Below are positions 31,557-43,264 of a stretch of 64,000 nucleotides of DNA, one piece after another. Numbering within the stretch: position 1 is the first letter of the stretch; each line of letters begins with the position of its first letter. The position numbers were made by a program, and so were the translations under genes. The notes under the pieces were generated by a model. That model was not told the origin of the DNA, ran no database searches, and saw only the letters and a program-made list of their open reading frames with translations. Source of the DNA: Paramicrosporidium saccamoebae (lineage: Eukaryota; Rozellomycota); contig MTSL01000178.1 of assembly GCA_002794465.1 (NCBI GenBank), forward strand, positions 1-64,000, in the 5' to 3' direction.

Positions 31557-32774
31557 ATGTCAGCATCACTTTTGGGAGGAAACAGCGGCAACTCGATTAA
31601 CATCCGTCGCGACGTGCAGGATGCCTTTTATCGCTACAAAATGCCGCGATTACAGAGTAAAATTGAGGGAAAGGGCAACGGAATCAAGACGGTGGTGCCG
31701 AATATGGTGGACATTGGAAAGGCGTTGGGTCGACCAGCTGCGTACATTACAAAGTTCTTTGGAGCCGAGTTGGGCGCATTATCGACATGCGACGAAAAGG
31801 CAGCCAAATACATTATCAACGGGGTGCATGATGCAGAAAAGCTGCAGACGCTGTTGGATGTGTTCATTGCCAAGTTTGTGCTATGTCCCAACTGCGACAA
31901 CCCCGAGACGGTTCTGAGTGTCAGCAAAAAGGACGGCACTGTGTTCCGTACATGTCAGGCGTGTGGTCATCGTGCCACCGTTGATATCCTGCACAAACTG
32001 TGTTCCTACATCCGGGCTAATCCGCCCCCCAAGCCTGCAAAGAAGACACAGGCCAAGGATCGTGCCGACGAGGCGTCAGAAATGACCGGAATGGGAAGCA
32101 CTCCCACCGGCGATCAAATCGATGGAATGATTGTCCCAGAAGACTTTGATGATACTCTTCACGATGCTCCCACCAATGTGGATGAGGACGATTGGGATGA
32201 GGAGACGGCGGCTGCTTTGCGGGCTGATGAACTCTCCCGATTGAGTGAAAATGTGCGTCAGAAATTGTCGTTGGAGGAGACGGGTGAGGAGGGACTGAAG
32301 AAGGAAGAGGTAAAGGTGAGCAGGACGGACGAGTTAATGGATGCGCTTGATCGTTTCGGCGACTGGCTCAGCACCCAACCCGACAATGCTGCCATCCTGA
32401 ATGAGGTGGAGGAGCGCAATATTCGGGCTGACAAGGCGGTAGTGGTGTTGGTGCAAGTTTTATTTGCCGACGACTTTATCCGTACCCTCAAGACGCGCAT
32501 GTCCCTTTTGCAAAAGTTGGTGTCGAGCGAAAAGGAACAAAAGGCTCTATTGGGGGCCGTGGAGCGTCTCGTGGGTGTTGTCAATCCCTCCTTACTCGCC
32601 AAAACTTCCATGATCCTTCAGACCCTCTACAGCAGTGATCTGCTCGATGAAGACGTTCTAGTGGAATGGCAGGGTAAGTTGTCTAAAAAGTATGTTTCCA
32701 AAGAAGTTGCTCTACAAGTGCGGTCCCAGGCCCAACCATTCTTCGATTGGTTGGATACTGCCTCTTCAGATTAA
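31557..32774 (+). CDS. TIF5: Translation initiation factor eIF5
   Basis: 405 residues, no intron, start ATG at 31557. The N-terminal GAP domain begins NSINIRRDVQDAFYRYKMPR (NIRR includes the arginine finger), and the zinc ribbon cysteines are in CPNCDNPET and CQACGHRA. An acidic linker leads to a C-terminal W2 HEAT domain ending in an aromatic/acidic AA-box-like segment (VLVEWQGKL, QPFFDWLDTASSD). eIF5 triggers GTP hydrolysis by eIF2 on start-codon recognition. Together with eIF3b it makes two initiation factors in the window. Confidence 0.95.
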   Translation: MSASLLGGNSGNSINIRRDVQDAFYRYKMPRLQSKIEGKGNGIKTVVPNMVDIGKALGRPAAYITKFFGAELGALSTCDEKAAKYIINGVHDAEKLQTLLDVFIAKFVLCPNCDNPETVLSVSKKDGTVFRTCQACGHRATVDILHKLCSYIRANPPPKPAKKTQAKDRADEASEMTGMGSTPTGDQIDGMIVPEDFDDTLHDAPTNVDEDDWDEETAAALRADELSRLSENVRQKLSLEETGEEGLKKEEVKVSRTDELMDALDRFGDWLSTQPDNAAILNEVEERNIRADKAVVVLVQVLFADDFIRTLKTRMSLLQKLVSSEKEQKALLGAVERLVGVVNPSLLAKTSMILQTLYSSDLLDEDVLVEWQGKLSKKYVSKEVALQVRSQAQPFFDWLDTASSD

Positions 32775-33030
32775 AGACGTGCATTATTGAATAAATGTAA
32801 CATTGGAGTGTTGGAGGGGGGTGGATTCAGATTGTTGGAGTGGGTGTATTTAGGTGGCTACTGAAGAGTTAGTAATGGAATCCTTTTTATTGGGGTTTCT
32901 GATCCGTAGCTATACCATCTCACAGCTATTGTGTTTCAGAGGTGGGTTGGATCATGTTTGCATTGCTTAATTACATTTGCATTTTATTTGTTGGTTTGCA
33001 TCCACTCGAGAGGCTCTACTCACTCTTATT

Positions 33031-36000
33031 TCACAGACCGTGAAAGGATTGTCGTTCTATGGTGGAGTACTGATTGGAATCTTTCCCAACTCGCCAGTAA
33101 TAATCAGCACACTCGTGACGCCCCAACGAATCCACAAACTCCTCATCGTGCGTAATGACAATTAGTTGAAAGTTGCCCTGTTGACCACGCATCTTGATAA
33201 TATCAACAAGCGAGCTGGCCAACGATTCAATGTTGTCGCGATCCAGATTGGTGGTGGGCTCATCCAATGCAATCACTCCGCAATGTTGTCCAAATGTCTC
33301 AGCCAACGCCAATCGGATAATCAGCGACGCCAATACGCGCTGTCCCGCACTGCTGCGACCTCGCATGTCCAGTTCCGTGTCACCCTTCAACATCACCACC
33401 CGGTAATTATATGAACGTCCTCCCACTCCCTCTTGATCCGCCCGGATCTCAATCGTATCAATATCGGCGCCTTGGTATGTTGAAGTCCAAATCTCCCGGA
33501 TAATTCGGTTCACTTCGCCCATCTTGTGGGCATGGAACTGCATGATCGCCTGGTCCAGTGCCTTGGAATACTTTTCCAAATCTTCAATGGCCAACGTTGT
33601 GGCATTGAAGCGCACAAATTGATCCCGATAATTTTCCTCGATGGAGCGGTAATCAGTGGACAGTTCATTCTGTAAACGCTCGTTTTGATCCTGCAGCTGT
33701 CGTATTTCACCAAAGATCCCCGAGCGCTCTCCCAACAACTCGCAGTGGCGCAATTCATGGCGCTGTAGACTGCTGTTGGCTGATTGGCAATCAAACGTCC
33801 CCAACTTTGAAGTGAGCTCTGTCATTTGCATTTTTGTCGTCGTCAGTCTTTTTTCCAGTTCGCGGTACTTTAAGTTGTCTCGAATGTTGCGTTCCTCAAC
33901 AACCGCCTCGCTAGTTGCCTTAGAGAAGACGGCTATCTGTTCATTAATCTTGTCCAATTCACTCTGCTGTTCCGTCAAAAGAGCTTGAATTTGCTCCTTG
34001 TCATGGCGAAGCATCTCTAACATATCTACACTACAGCTATCCTCCATCTTTTCGACTTCGTTGTGGATGGAGCAATATTCGCGGTTTGACTGCTCTACTT
34101 TTATCCACCTGGCATTTGCATCAGCTTCTTTGACAGAGTTTTCATTTTGCAGCTTGTTCAATCTATCTTGATGTACACTCAAATCCAATGTCCAACGCTC
34201 CAATTCGGCCTCGGTCAGAGCAATTTCCTCCCTAGCGGTCTGTATCGATTGTTCCAGTTCACTCTTGGTTTGCTCCCAACGAATCGACTCGGATTGCTTC
34301 AACTGAATCTTCATTATTTGCTCTTTGATATCACGAAATCTCCCCTCTCTGGATTGCAAATCGGCCCGTCGGCATTTCATCTCGTTGCTAATGTGCTCCA
34401 TTTCTTTCGCAATACTCTGGCTCTCCCGTTGCAATTCACTCTGCCGTTCTTGGATCCCATCAATATCACCACTTACGCCCCCGATCCGCATCTCATTCTC
34501 CAAACTGTCCACATCCGACTGCAAGAACCCAATTTCCCTCTGAATCTTTCCCATCTCTTCAGTACGCTTCTTCAAAGATGACGTCTTTTTCTCCTCTAAC
34601 ACTGCAGTAGACAGCTCCGATGCAATATCGTCAAAAGCAGCCTGGGCATGATCCTTTCCGTTCTCAAGAATCTTTAACTCGTTTGCAAGTTCAGGCAATT
34701 CCACCAGCTTGAGACGGTCAACGTCGTCACTGGTGCTTCTCAGTCCTTTCAGCTCGGCCAATTTCGCTTCCAAGTTGCGCTTTCTATTTTCAATTTCAAG
34801 AGTCTTTTCGGGAATGTTGGATATGAAGCTAGCCAACTAAACATTAAAATCAAGTTAGCGAGCTTACCTTTCGCGTAAACAGCTCTTCGTCCATTTTAGA
34901 ATCAAATCCTCGTTCACACAAGGGACAATTCTTACCTTTCAAGAATGTGGAATTAAAGGCTTCATAAGTGGCCTTTGATGCAAGCGAGAGCGTAATCTCG
35001 GAACACGCCAAATTATAGTCCGCCTCTAACTCCGCCAAATGCATTCCAAAATCTTCCCTTCCACAAACTTGCTCCAGTTTGCGCATTTTTTCATTCAACT
35101 CTGTCTCTTTCCGAGAATATAGCGCCTGCGCGTGTTCATGTTTAGATCGTTCAAATGAACTGGTGTGCAATAATTTTTCATTTCTCTCTTGAATGGCTTT
35201 CAGGGCCTGCTCCTTTTCCCTCCAGATCCGTTCACCCTCGCACTCGGCATCTTCGATGGCCACTGCGCTCTCTGCAAACACTTCCAATTCGGATTTAATA
35301 TCATTGAAAATTTTGTGAACCATCTCATTCTTTCGCTCTAGCTCACCCTTCTTCAATTGTAACTTGGCACGGACTTGGGAAAATTTCGTGGAGGAGGCGA
35401 TCTGATTGTTAATCTCTTGGACTTTTTCGTCTACCTCTTTCCGCTTTTGGGCAAGGACTTCCAGACGCTCCTCATAATTGGCACCCAAGAAGAGCGTACG
35501 GCTTGAATTTAGCACGCCTTCATCCTCCAACAAGCGTAATTGCAGCTCATCCAGCTGATCCCTGGCCGAAGACACGGTGCTAATTTGATCGATTGTAGTG
35601 GCAAGCTTCATCTGGTGTTCCTCCATAGATCGCTTCTTCATTCGCTTGGTCTCTGTTAGCGATGATACCTTGGTGCCCGTGTGCTGGATCTTTTGCCTCA
35701 GGGCGTCTTCTTCTTCCCTAATTTCCTTTTGCAGCAGGCTCCACGAATCCTTCATGGTCTGCATCTTTTCACTTGCAAGGGTAGATGATTGCACAAGACT
35801 GTCTCCCATGGGAATTTCAAGCTCTGAACACAGTGATGCCAGCAGAACAGTCCTTTTCGCCTTTTTGTCGGTCAAACGAGACAGTTCCGCTTCCATAATA
35901 CCGGCTTCTGTCAATTTTGTTGATAGAGCCCGACTCTGGTCCGAAATGGCGGCCTCAATATGTTGACGCTTCTTCTGCATCTCTGCGAGTCCGCTTTCAC

Positions 36001-36949
36001 TAGTCCTTGTTCGCTGCAAGTGCTGGTCCAGGAGCACCTGCAGGATTTCGTCATTCTCAGACATAATACATAGGCCCTGCAAGAGATCATTCTGGCTCTG
36101 TTCGGTAACTTTCATGTCATGCTGCATTCTTTCCAGCTCCGCATGAAGATCACTTAGTCGCTTCAGGTCATCTGTCAGCTTTTCAATAGCCGCATTGACC
36201 AGCGTCATCTGTGCCTCTATTGCTTCAATCCTCGCTCTACCCTCTTCCCTCCTCACCAGATTCCTTTCAACCTCCAACCGCACCTTTCCTGCCTTTTCTT
36301 TGTCGCTCCGCAGGAAATCGAGCTTTTGCTGCTCCAATTTCAGTTCGGCCGCCAGATCCTTCCTTAACCCTTTCAATGTATCAAGCGCCTTAGTATAGCG
36401 GGTGGCAGCAAAAATGTCGTCGAATTTCTTCTTTAGGATGCTGGGTTCGGAGAGCGGCCAGAAGGACTCTTCCTGATGACAAAAGAGTACATTCTCGAGG
36501 ACCGCACGGGATACGCCCAACTGCAACGGTACTTCTGCATCCATCTCGGCGCATCGACTAGAGATGCTCACCTGCTCGCCAGTCTGCAAGTCTGTCGTCG
36601 CCAAAACGCTCTCTAATGTTTTCTGTTCCAATTTCGTCTTCTTCTGGGTGGATTGCATGGAACGAGTGCATACCATGGTCTGGCCTCGCACATTCTTAAA
36701 CTTGAGCTTGATCTGACCTTTCACCTCTGCCTCCCGGGATACCTTGGGGTCATGCACAAATGCGCCTCCCTTTGCATTAGGCGGCAAATCACCAGTGGTT
36801 GCGTATTTGAGACATTCAATAATCGTCGTCTTGCCCGCGCCATTTTGTCCCACGATAATGGTGAGGGGTGTGTAGAATTCAATGACACTCTCATTGTAGG
36901 GTGAGAAGGACCTGATGCCACGAATGAGGAGTTTGTCGAAAGAGGACAT
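33031..36949 (-). CDS. RAD50: DNA double-strand-break repair ATPase RAD50
   Basis: Two exons (36949-34868, 34836-33031) with a 31-nt intron give 1295 residues. The start MSSFDKLLIRGIRSF is the family start; open codons upstream belong to the opposite-strand ATG12 gene and are not conserved. Walker A is VGQNGAGKTT, followed by ECLKYATTGDLPPNAKGG. Long coiled coils flank the zinc hook (CPLC, just before the intron). The C-terminal lobe has the signature GRSSAGQRVLASLIIRLALA and Walker B GVIALDEPTTNLD. With Mre11 it tethers and processes DNA ends. Confidence 0.96.
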
Positions 36950-37453
36950 GCCCATGTCGGAGTCACCTGGTGGTCTATACGGGGAGGCGTCTGGCGATTT
37001 ACCCAATGAGCCATCCAGTGGTTTACCTAGTGAGCCATCTAATGAAACGTCCAACAACCTACCTAGAGAATCACCCAACACCTCACTCAACACGCCACTC
37101 CACACACCACCACCCACGAATGAACGCGTGGTCATTTGGTTTAGGGCGACGGGAAATGCACCGATACTGAAGCAGAGCAAGTTTAAAATTTCAGCAGAAC
37201 AGCGGTTTGTGGCAGTGGTCGAATTTTTAAGGAGACAACTTCGTTTTGGGGAAAAGGACCCATTAGTACAATGAGGGTTAGTGTGTCATGCTGTAGTTTT
37301 TATATTTGAACAGTGCATTCTCGCCTGCTCCAGACGAGCCCGTGTCCAATCTCTATTCAGTATAGTCTCTCCCTGTCTATCGCTAAACACTAGTGCTTTA
37401 ATGTGGATGGGATGTTGATAGTAAATTACAGCGTAACTGCAGCATGGGGATAA
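36948..37453 (+). CDS. ATG12: Ubiquitin-like autophagy protein ATG12
   Basis: Three exons (36948-37265, 37297-37359, 37394-37453) with 31- and 34-nt introns give 146 residues (144 if ATG 36954 is used). The first 58 residues are a low-complexity tail with SGDLPNEPSSGLPSEPSN-type repeats. The ubiquitin-like fold follows: VVIWFRATGNAPILKQSKFK, VVEFLRRQLRFGE, then after intron 1 FLYLNSAFSPAPDEPVSNLY, then MLIVNYSVTAAWG. The C-terminal Trp-Gly immediately before the stop is what ATG7/ATG10 activate for conjugation to ATG5. The start codon shares the palindrome CATG with the divergent RAD50 start. Confidence 0.92.
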
Positions 37454-37487
37454 ATTGTATAAACTGTAGCTAGACTTGCATTGCATG

Positions 37488-39081
37488 TTATTTCAGTAAC
37501 GAAGCCACTACGGAACGGACATTCATTTTCCGCAAATCAGTATAAGTCTGTCCCACACCGACAAACAGAATGGGCGCATTGGCAATATAAGTCATGGAGA
37601 TGGCAGCGCCAACCTTGTCGTCGATAGTGTCAAACTTTGTCAGCAGGATTCCGTCAATGCGAGCTACCTCTCCGCTGGCATAATCACAAAGGGCCCCGTT
37701 GAATTTCTTCAGCTGATCGACAGCTTCGTTGCCAACAAGCGCCTCGCCCACAAAAATGAGCTTATGGGGACGATTGGTATAGACGAGCTTGGCAAGAGCG
37801 GCCATCAAAGGGGCATTTCCTTGCATCCGACCGGCCGTATCAATCATGACAACATCAAATCCCTCAGTCTTGGCATAGGCAATCGCCTCCTTGGAGATTG
37901 CCGCAGCATCCTTCCCATAGCCGCGCTCATAAAGCTGGAGTTGAGCGGGATCCCGTCCAACCGACAGATTGCGAACATGTGTTCTGAGCTGTTCCACGGC
38001 GCCGGAGCGGAATGTATCGCCTGCAACAATGAGAATGCGAAGTTTGTTTTGCAACAGCCAGAAGCACACCTTTGAGAGATTTGTTGACTTTCCCACTCCA
38101 TTGACACCAATAAACGCCATCACATAGGGTCGAGTCGTTCTTTTGATGTCTTCTAGGAGATCAGCTCCAGCCTTGGGCATCAGGATCCGTGAAACGGCAG
38201 TCTCAGTAGCATCGCGCACCATTTGTGCTACGGTGCGAAAGGTCCCCGTCTTCTTGCCAATCAGACTATCTGCAACCGAACTGCAAATCATCTCGGCGAC
38301 TTCGGCCGCCACGTTCTTTTGTGTAAGATGTTCTTTCATATGGGCCTGTGCTGTTTGAAGATCGGTCCTCGTAATCTCCTTTTGTCCAGTGATATTGTCA
38401 AAGTACCTCCAGATGCCAGTCTTGGGTTCAGCTTCCTTTGGTTCTTCTTCAAAATCCCATTCCATAAGCTCGGAATAGTCTTTTCCGTCTCCGACCACAG
38501 AAGATGGTGTGGGTGTGAGACATTCAGAGGAGACACCTTTATCCGAGCTCAAGTCAAGATCATTCAGCGCCTCCTTGCTGACTTTGTCTCCCCAGTCGCG
38601 TTTCTGTTTTCCCTTCTTGCCCTCCCCAGCAGCAAGCACCTTGGTCTCGGGAGTGCGGGTTTTTGTACGTCGCTCTTCCCGAGACTTTTCCTCCACTTTG
38701 CTACTAATCAGCCGGAACGGTCCGTCAAATTCATCAATGGACTGATAGTCTGTGATACGGTCCCGGTATGTCCGCGCCCAATACATTTTGACTTGCTCCA
38801 AAAGTGTGGGAACATAGGTCAGTGGGAGTATTTTTTGATATGCAGCCTAGAGAGATGAATGCATGCTGGTAGCAAAGTACCAAGAACGCCAGTCCGAGCT
38901 CATGATTAATTGTCCAGTGTGTCTCTAGCGACCCCACAATCATCGACGTCCCAGCAAGCGACGTCTCAATAATATTCTCTCTCACCACTCGTGCTATCAA
39001 TGCCTCATGCTCCTCCTTTAGCGGCTTCAAAGTCCATAAAACTAGACCACCAGTGGTCAGTACGACAAACAAGTCAAGCAT
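37488..39081 (-). CDS. SRP101: Signal recognition particle receptor subunit alpha
   Basis: Two exons (39081-38881, 38846-37488) with a 34-nt intron give 519 residues. The N-terminal longin-like X domain begins MLDLFVVLTTGGLVLW and continues across the intron (LGLAFLAAYQKILPLTYVPT), which proves the splice. A basic linker follows. The NG GTPase domain contains GVNGVGKSTNLSK, DTFRSGAVEQLRTH, DTAGRMQ, TKFDTIDDK and GVGQTYTDLRK. It docks SRP-ribosome complexes at the ER. It is shorter than the human protein (638) mainly in the linker. Its start codon is 16 bp from the divergent LST8 start. Confidence 0.95.
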
Positions 39082-39097
39082 CGCCCTGGACACTGTT

Positions 39098-40228
39098 ATG
39101 GAGCATCTAACAAGTATGGCAGCGTCGGCCAGTGAGGAACTTGTTACATTGGATGCAGCATCCTTAGGCCCACCAGCGGTGGTACTGGCCACGGCAGGCT
39201 ATGACCACACGATACGTTTCTGGGATGTCGTCCGCAGTTCCTGCATTGGCACCCTGCAGCATAACGAGTCACAGGCCAATTGCATGGCTCTGACACGGGA
39301 CAAGCTGCGGCTGGCAGTGGGCGGGAATCCTGCCATTAGACTCTTTGACACTGTTGCAGCCACACAACTGACTGAGGAGGGCGTCGTCAACACCACCGCC
39401 AATGTCCCTCCCTTGCACGTCTTTGAGGGCCACATTGGAAACGTCGTGGCCCTTGGCTTCCATACTGATGGCGATTGGCTTTGGAGCGCTAGTGAGGATG
39501 GGACTGTCCGAATATGGGACATTACCAGTCCCGAATATTTGTGCCAGCGCGAAATCAGTCTCGGATGCACTATTACAAGCGCAGCCATATCACCCTCACA
39601 AACTGAATTGTATGTGGCCGATCAGAACGGACGGGTGAGAGTATGGGATCTTGCCTCCAACACATCGCTGTTGGAGCAGTATGTGGAGGAGGGGGTCCAG
39701 CTCCGTTGCATTAGTCTTTCCCAAGATGGAAATCACATGGCATGCATTGATCATGCGGGACGACTCCATCTTTGGCGGATAGCCGTCACCACAGCGGAAG
39801 ACGAAGATGCCACTTTGCTTTCTTTGCACCATTTATGCACGGTGCAGGCACACGAACAATATGGTCTTAAATGTCTATTCAGTCCTGATTCAAGTTTCAT
39901 CCTCACCACCTCGTCGGATTCTACTGCGCGATTGTGGAGGATCACTGATCCCCGTCTGCTCACTGGATCGAATGGCAGTCTCAATAGGAGTTTCACAGAG
40001 CTCTCCGAGCCGCAAGTCTTGCTAGAATTGGCCCAGACATTTGAAGGACACAGCAAGTGGGTATGGGACTGCGCCTTTTCGGCCGACTCGGCCTACGTTG
40101 TGACGACGTCATCCGACAACACAGCCCGTCTATGGGACGTAAGCACCGCAGAGACTATCGCAATCTATGCTGGCCACAGCAAAGCAGTCACATGTCTTGT
40201 TCTCAACGACCTCCCCCATCTCCAATAA
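39098..40228 (+). CDS. LST8: TOR complex subunit LST8 (WD40)
   Basis: 376 residues from ATG at 39098; the frame is open 15 codons further but only from GTG. The propeller starts VVLATAGYDHTIRFWDV, a hallmark of LST8, and closes with SSDNTARLWDVSTAETIA and AGHSKAVTCLVLND. It is about 60 residues longer than yeast LST8 because of inserts between blades (for example around LTGSNGSLNRSF). LST8 stabilises the TOR kinase in both TOR complexes. The stop codon overlaps AATAAA. Confidence 0.93.
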   Translation: MEHLTSMAASASEELVTLDAASLGPPAVVLATAGYDHTIRFWDVVRSSCIGTLQHNESQANCMALTRDKLRLAVGGNPAIRLFDTVAATQLTEEGVVNTTANVPPLHVFEGHIGNVVALGFHTDGDWLWSASEDGTVRIWDITSPEYLCQREISLGCTITSAAISPSQTELYVADQNGRVRVWDLASNTSLLEQYVEEGVQLRCISLSQDGNHMACIDHAGRLHLWRIAVTTAEDEDATLLSLHHLCTVQAHEQYGLKCLFSPDSSFILTTSSDSTARLWRITDPRLLTGSNGSLNRSFTELSEPQVLLELAQTFEGHSKWVWDCAFSADSAYVVTTSSDNTARLWDVSTAETIAIYAGHSKAVTCLVLNDLPHLQ

Positions 40229-40254
40229 ATGTATATATTTTGTGTGAGTATATA

Positions 40255-40502
40255 TGTGATGTAAAAGATTGACTAGCCGGGTATCTGAGAATATAAGTGT
40301 GACTAAGTGGACCGATTAACTGGGTATTGGAGGATTATTAAGTTATTTGTGAGGCCAAAGATAGGTCATGGGATTAACAGTGAACAAGCCCTCGTCTCGT
40401 CTCATCTTGTCTCGCCTCGCCTCATCTCATCTCATCTCACCTCGCCTCATCTCCCCCCCTTCCGCCTGACTTGGTCCATGGTATTTACCTTGGTACGCGA
40501 CA
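40255..40502 (+). mobile_element. Dispersed element, copy C, with pyrimidine microsatellite
   Basis: The left end TGTGATGTAA and right end GTACGCGACA are diverged forms of the termini of copies A and B. Internal matches include GATTGACTAGCCGGGTATCTGAG, GGGATTAACAGTGAACAAGC and TTCCGCCTGACTTGG. Between 40390 and 40450 the pyrimidine block has expanded into a (CTCGT/CTCAT) microsatellite, which accounts for its 248-bp length. It lies between LST8 and the BRO1 gene. Confidence 0.55.
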
Positions 40503-40601
40503 TAGGTGCGGTCTATTATAAAGGGCCTTTATTTTCAACCCCAGAATTCTAGTTTTGTATTTATTACCGGACTGACCAATTAGGGCAGTGACCTCGAGGT
40601 G

Positions 40602-43161
40602 ATGCAGGCAGTACCACTCAAGAAAAGCCTTCCCGTCTCATTCAAGGCACTTGGTACCTATATCGAGACTGGACATCACCAGGACCCGGAAGAGTATGAG
40701 GTGGAGCTGAAGAAGCTCGATGACTTGAGACAGGCAGCCATCAACGCAGTGCCCAGCGCAGAAGGTCTGGCTCGACTTGCCGAGTATCACGGACAGCTCT
40801 CAAAGCTCTCCACGCGGTTTCCAATAGGGGAGGATGGGATAAAGATTGCCTTTTCATGGTTCAACTTTGCAGGCAAGGAAAAGAAGCCAAGTATGTGACT
40901 TTTTAATTTTTCTCACACTACATTATAGTTGCCTCGCATGAACTGAAATTTGAAGAAGCCTCCATCATAGTAAATATTGGGGCCACGTATAGCCAAATGG
41001 CTGCTCAGGAGAGCTATGGCTCCGTTGATGGTCTCAAACGTGCATATAACAACTTTTTGAATGCTGCGGGTGCCTTTGAATCGGCGGGTCGTTGTGCTTC
41101 GGGCGCGCCGATCCCTACCACTGACCTTTGCGAGTCGTCCATTTCCTGTCTTGTCGCCATGATGCTTGCTCAAGCACAAGAATGTTTCGTACAAAAGGCG
41201 ATTCTCGAAAAAGCTGTCAAGGACACGACTCTGGCCAAACTGGCCATGTCCACGTCTGCGTTTTTCGAGTCTGCAAAATCCCACGTTTCCAAGAACAGTG
41301 CAACCGGAATGTTTGCAAATTATGTCGACTGGCTGGCCGGTAAAGCGGCTCTATATCGGGGCATTGCTCATTACCGCAAATCGACCGAGTGTCTCGTGGC
41401 ATCGCAATATGGAAGAGAGATTGTCAAGTTGCAAGAAGCCGACGAAGCAGTAAGGGATGCCAAAGAATTGATCAAAAGACTTCCATCAGAGTTGAGTAAC
41501 CAAATTACCGCCCTTGCTGTGTCGGTTACAAAGAATCTTGAACGCGCGCTAAAAGATAACTCGCTGATTTACAATGATCCCCTTCCTGCTCGAGGTGCAT
41601 GGGGCGATTGTGGTGCTGCAGTTATTGTCAAAGCCACAGCTTTTCCTGATGCAGCAATCAGCTCCTATACAACGGCGCCGTGTCTATTTGAACGACTGCC
41701 AGTCATTCATGTCAGTAGAATACTGAATTCGCTTGCTGTGACCCGTGACCAAATTGTGTCTGAGCAACTTGTTCGTCTAGATGCCGCTGTATCCACTCTC
41801 GAGGGCGCGTTTACTAAGCATCAGCTTCCAGGTGTTGTTCATTCTGTGCTCTCTCCAGAGGGACTTCCAGAGGCTTTGATCGCACAATCAGATGAGATTC
41901 GTGAAAAAGGCGGATTTACTGCATTAGAAGAGATTCGCGAAAAGGTGCAAAATTTGCGTACAGACTGCTCAAAGATTGTCAATGCAACCACTTGCACGCT
42001 TGATGACGAAGAGGCACAGGACAACAACAACCGACAACGATATGGTCCCCAATGGACACGGGCGCTTTCATCGCAGCTCAACAAGATGCTTCGTGGTCGA
42101 TTAGACGAGCTAAGGATGACCTTGAAACAGGGCGAGGCTGCCGATGCCAGTTTCATTGAGATATATAATGAGCATATTCCCTCAATCATCAGTCTATCTC
42201 TTTCAAAGGAAGATTTGGAAGATGCTGTTCCTGCTTCAAGCTCCCGTAACCTGGGCATACCGGCAGCGGTGGTTGGGGAAATTACCGCAGCTATTGAACG
42301 GAAAGATCATCTCATTGGATGTAGAAACAGTCTTGGAGAAGAACTGGGAAGTGCCATTGGGTCTGTAGATATTGTTGCGCGTGCTTTAGAGTTGGATGGA
42401 GAATCCGACATCGAAGCAGTGATCAGCAAAGAACTAAGGGATGCAGCAGAGTCCATCGGACCCAAACTAGACCGACTTGACAGTGACATTGCCGAATATC
42501 TGCGATTTTTGGAGCGCCTGATGGCAGATTTCTACGAAAGCTGTCCCAAGATCCAAACGTCAATGGATGAGCGCGGAGTTGCCTTCCAGCGGCTAAATGA
42601 AGCATACAATGCCTACTTGGCCTTGATGCCCCAACTTGGTGCCGGCCAGCAGTTTTACACCGATTTACTGGAACAGCTACGCTCGCTTCAACAGGTCTGT
42701 GCCGATTTTGCACAAAATCGGCTTGGGGAGCTTCAAGAAATGTCCAGGTAATTTAGAAGCCGATATATTTACTGTGTAGGAATCTGGACAATGCTGCTGC
42801 TTCCCACTACGGACAACAATCGGCTCCCATGTATGGTCAGCCGCCGGCGTTTGGTGGACAACCTTTGCCAATGTACAGTCAGCAACCCTCAGCTGCACAA
42901 TACCCAACTCAACAGCCGCCTGTACCTGGTGCATGGAACCCTTCCATCCCGGTACGATATGGTGCACCACAGAACGTGTCGCCGGCATCTTATGGTGCGC
43001 CTGATCAAGGGAATCCCTACCCAGTAGTATATCCATCAGGAGCACATCAACCAGGAGCATATCCGCCTGGAACGTACCCACCGGGAGCATACCCACCTGG
43101 AGCATATCCGCCTAACAACGGACCCTTTGGTTATCAGAACCCGTATTATCGACCACAATAA
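40602..43161 (+). CDS. BRO1-domain ESCRT-associated protein (ALIX/Bro1-like)
   Basis: Three exons (40602-40890, 40929-42747, 42780-43161) with 38- and 32-nt introns give 829 residues. The BRO1 domain spans about residues 1-370 (LKKSLPVSFKALGTYIE; LVAMMLAQAQECFVQKAI matches the conserved LAQAQE helix; NDFIYHD-like NSLIYNDPLP). A V-domain-like coiled coil follows to about 720, then a proline/tyrosine-rich tail with PPGAYPPGAYPP repeats. ALIX-type proteins bring ESCRT-III and deubiquitinases to endosomes; the proline tail usually binds SH3 or UEV partners. Whether it is Bro1, Rim20 or ALIX functionally cannot be told. The stop overlaps AATAAA. Confidence 0.9.
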
Positions 43162-43264
43162 AGTCTACCGGATCCAACATTAGAAAACTACTTTTAGTGA
43201 CACATTAACGGCATAATTATAATTCATTCAACACACAACGACAAGCCACTGAAACTCTATGTGA

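Noticed and set aside
36949-37180. N-terminal extension of RAD50 with SLGKPLDGSLGKSPD-like repeats
   Set aside because: Not conserved in RAD50. The same DNA on the plus strand encodes the ATG12 N-terminus, and the family start is at 36949.
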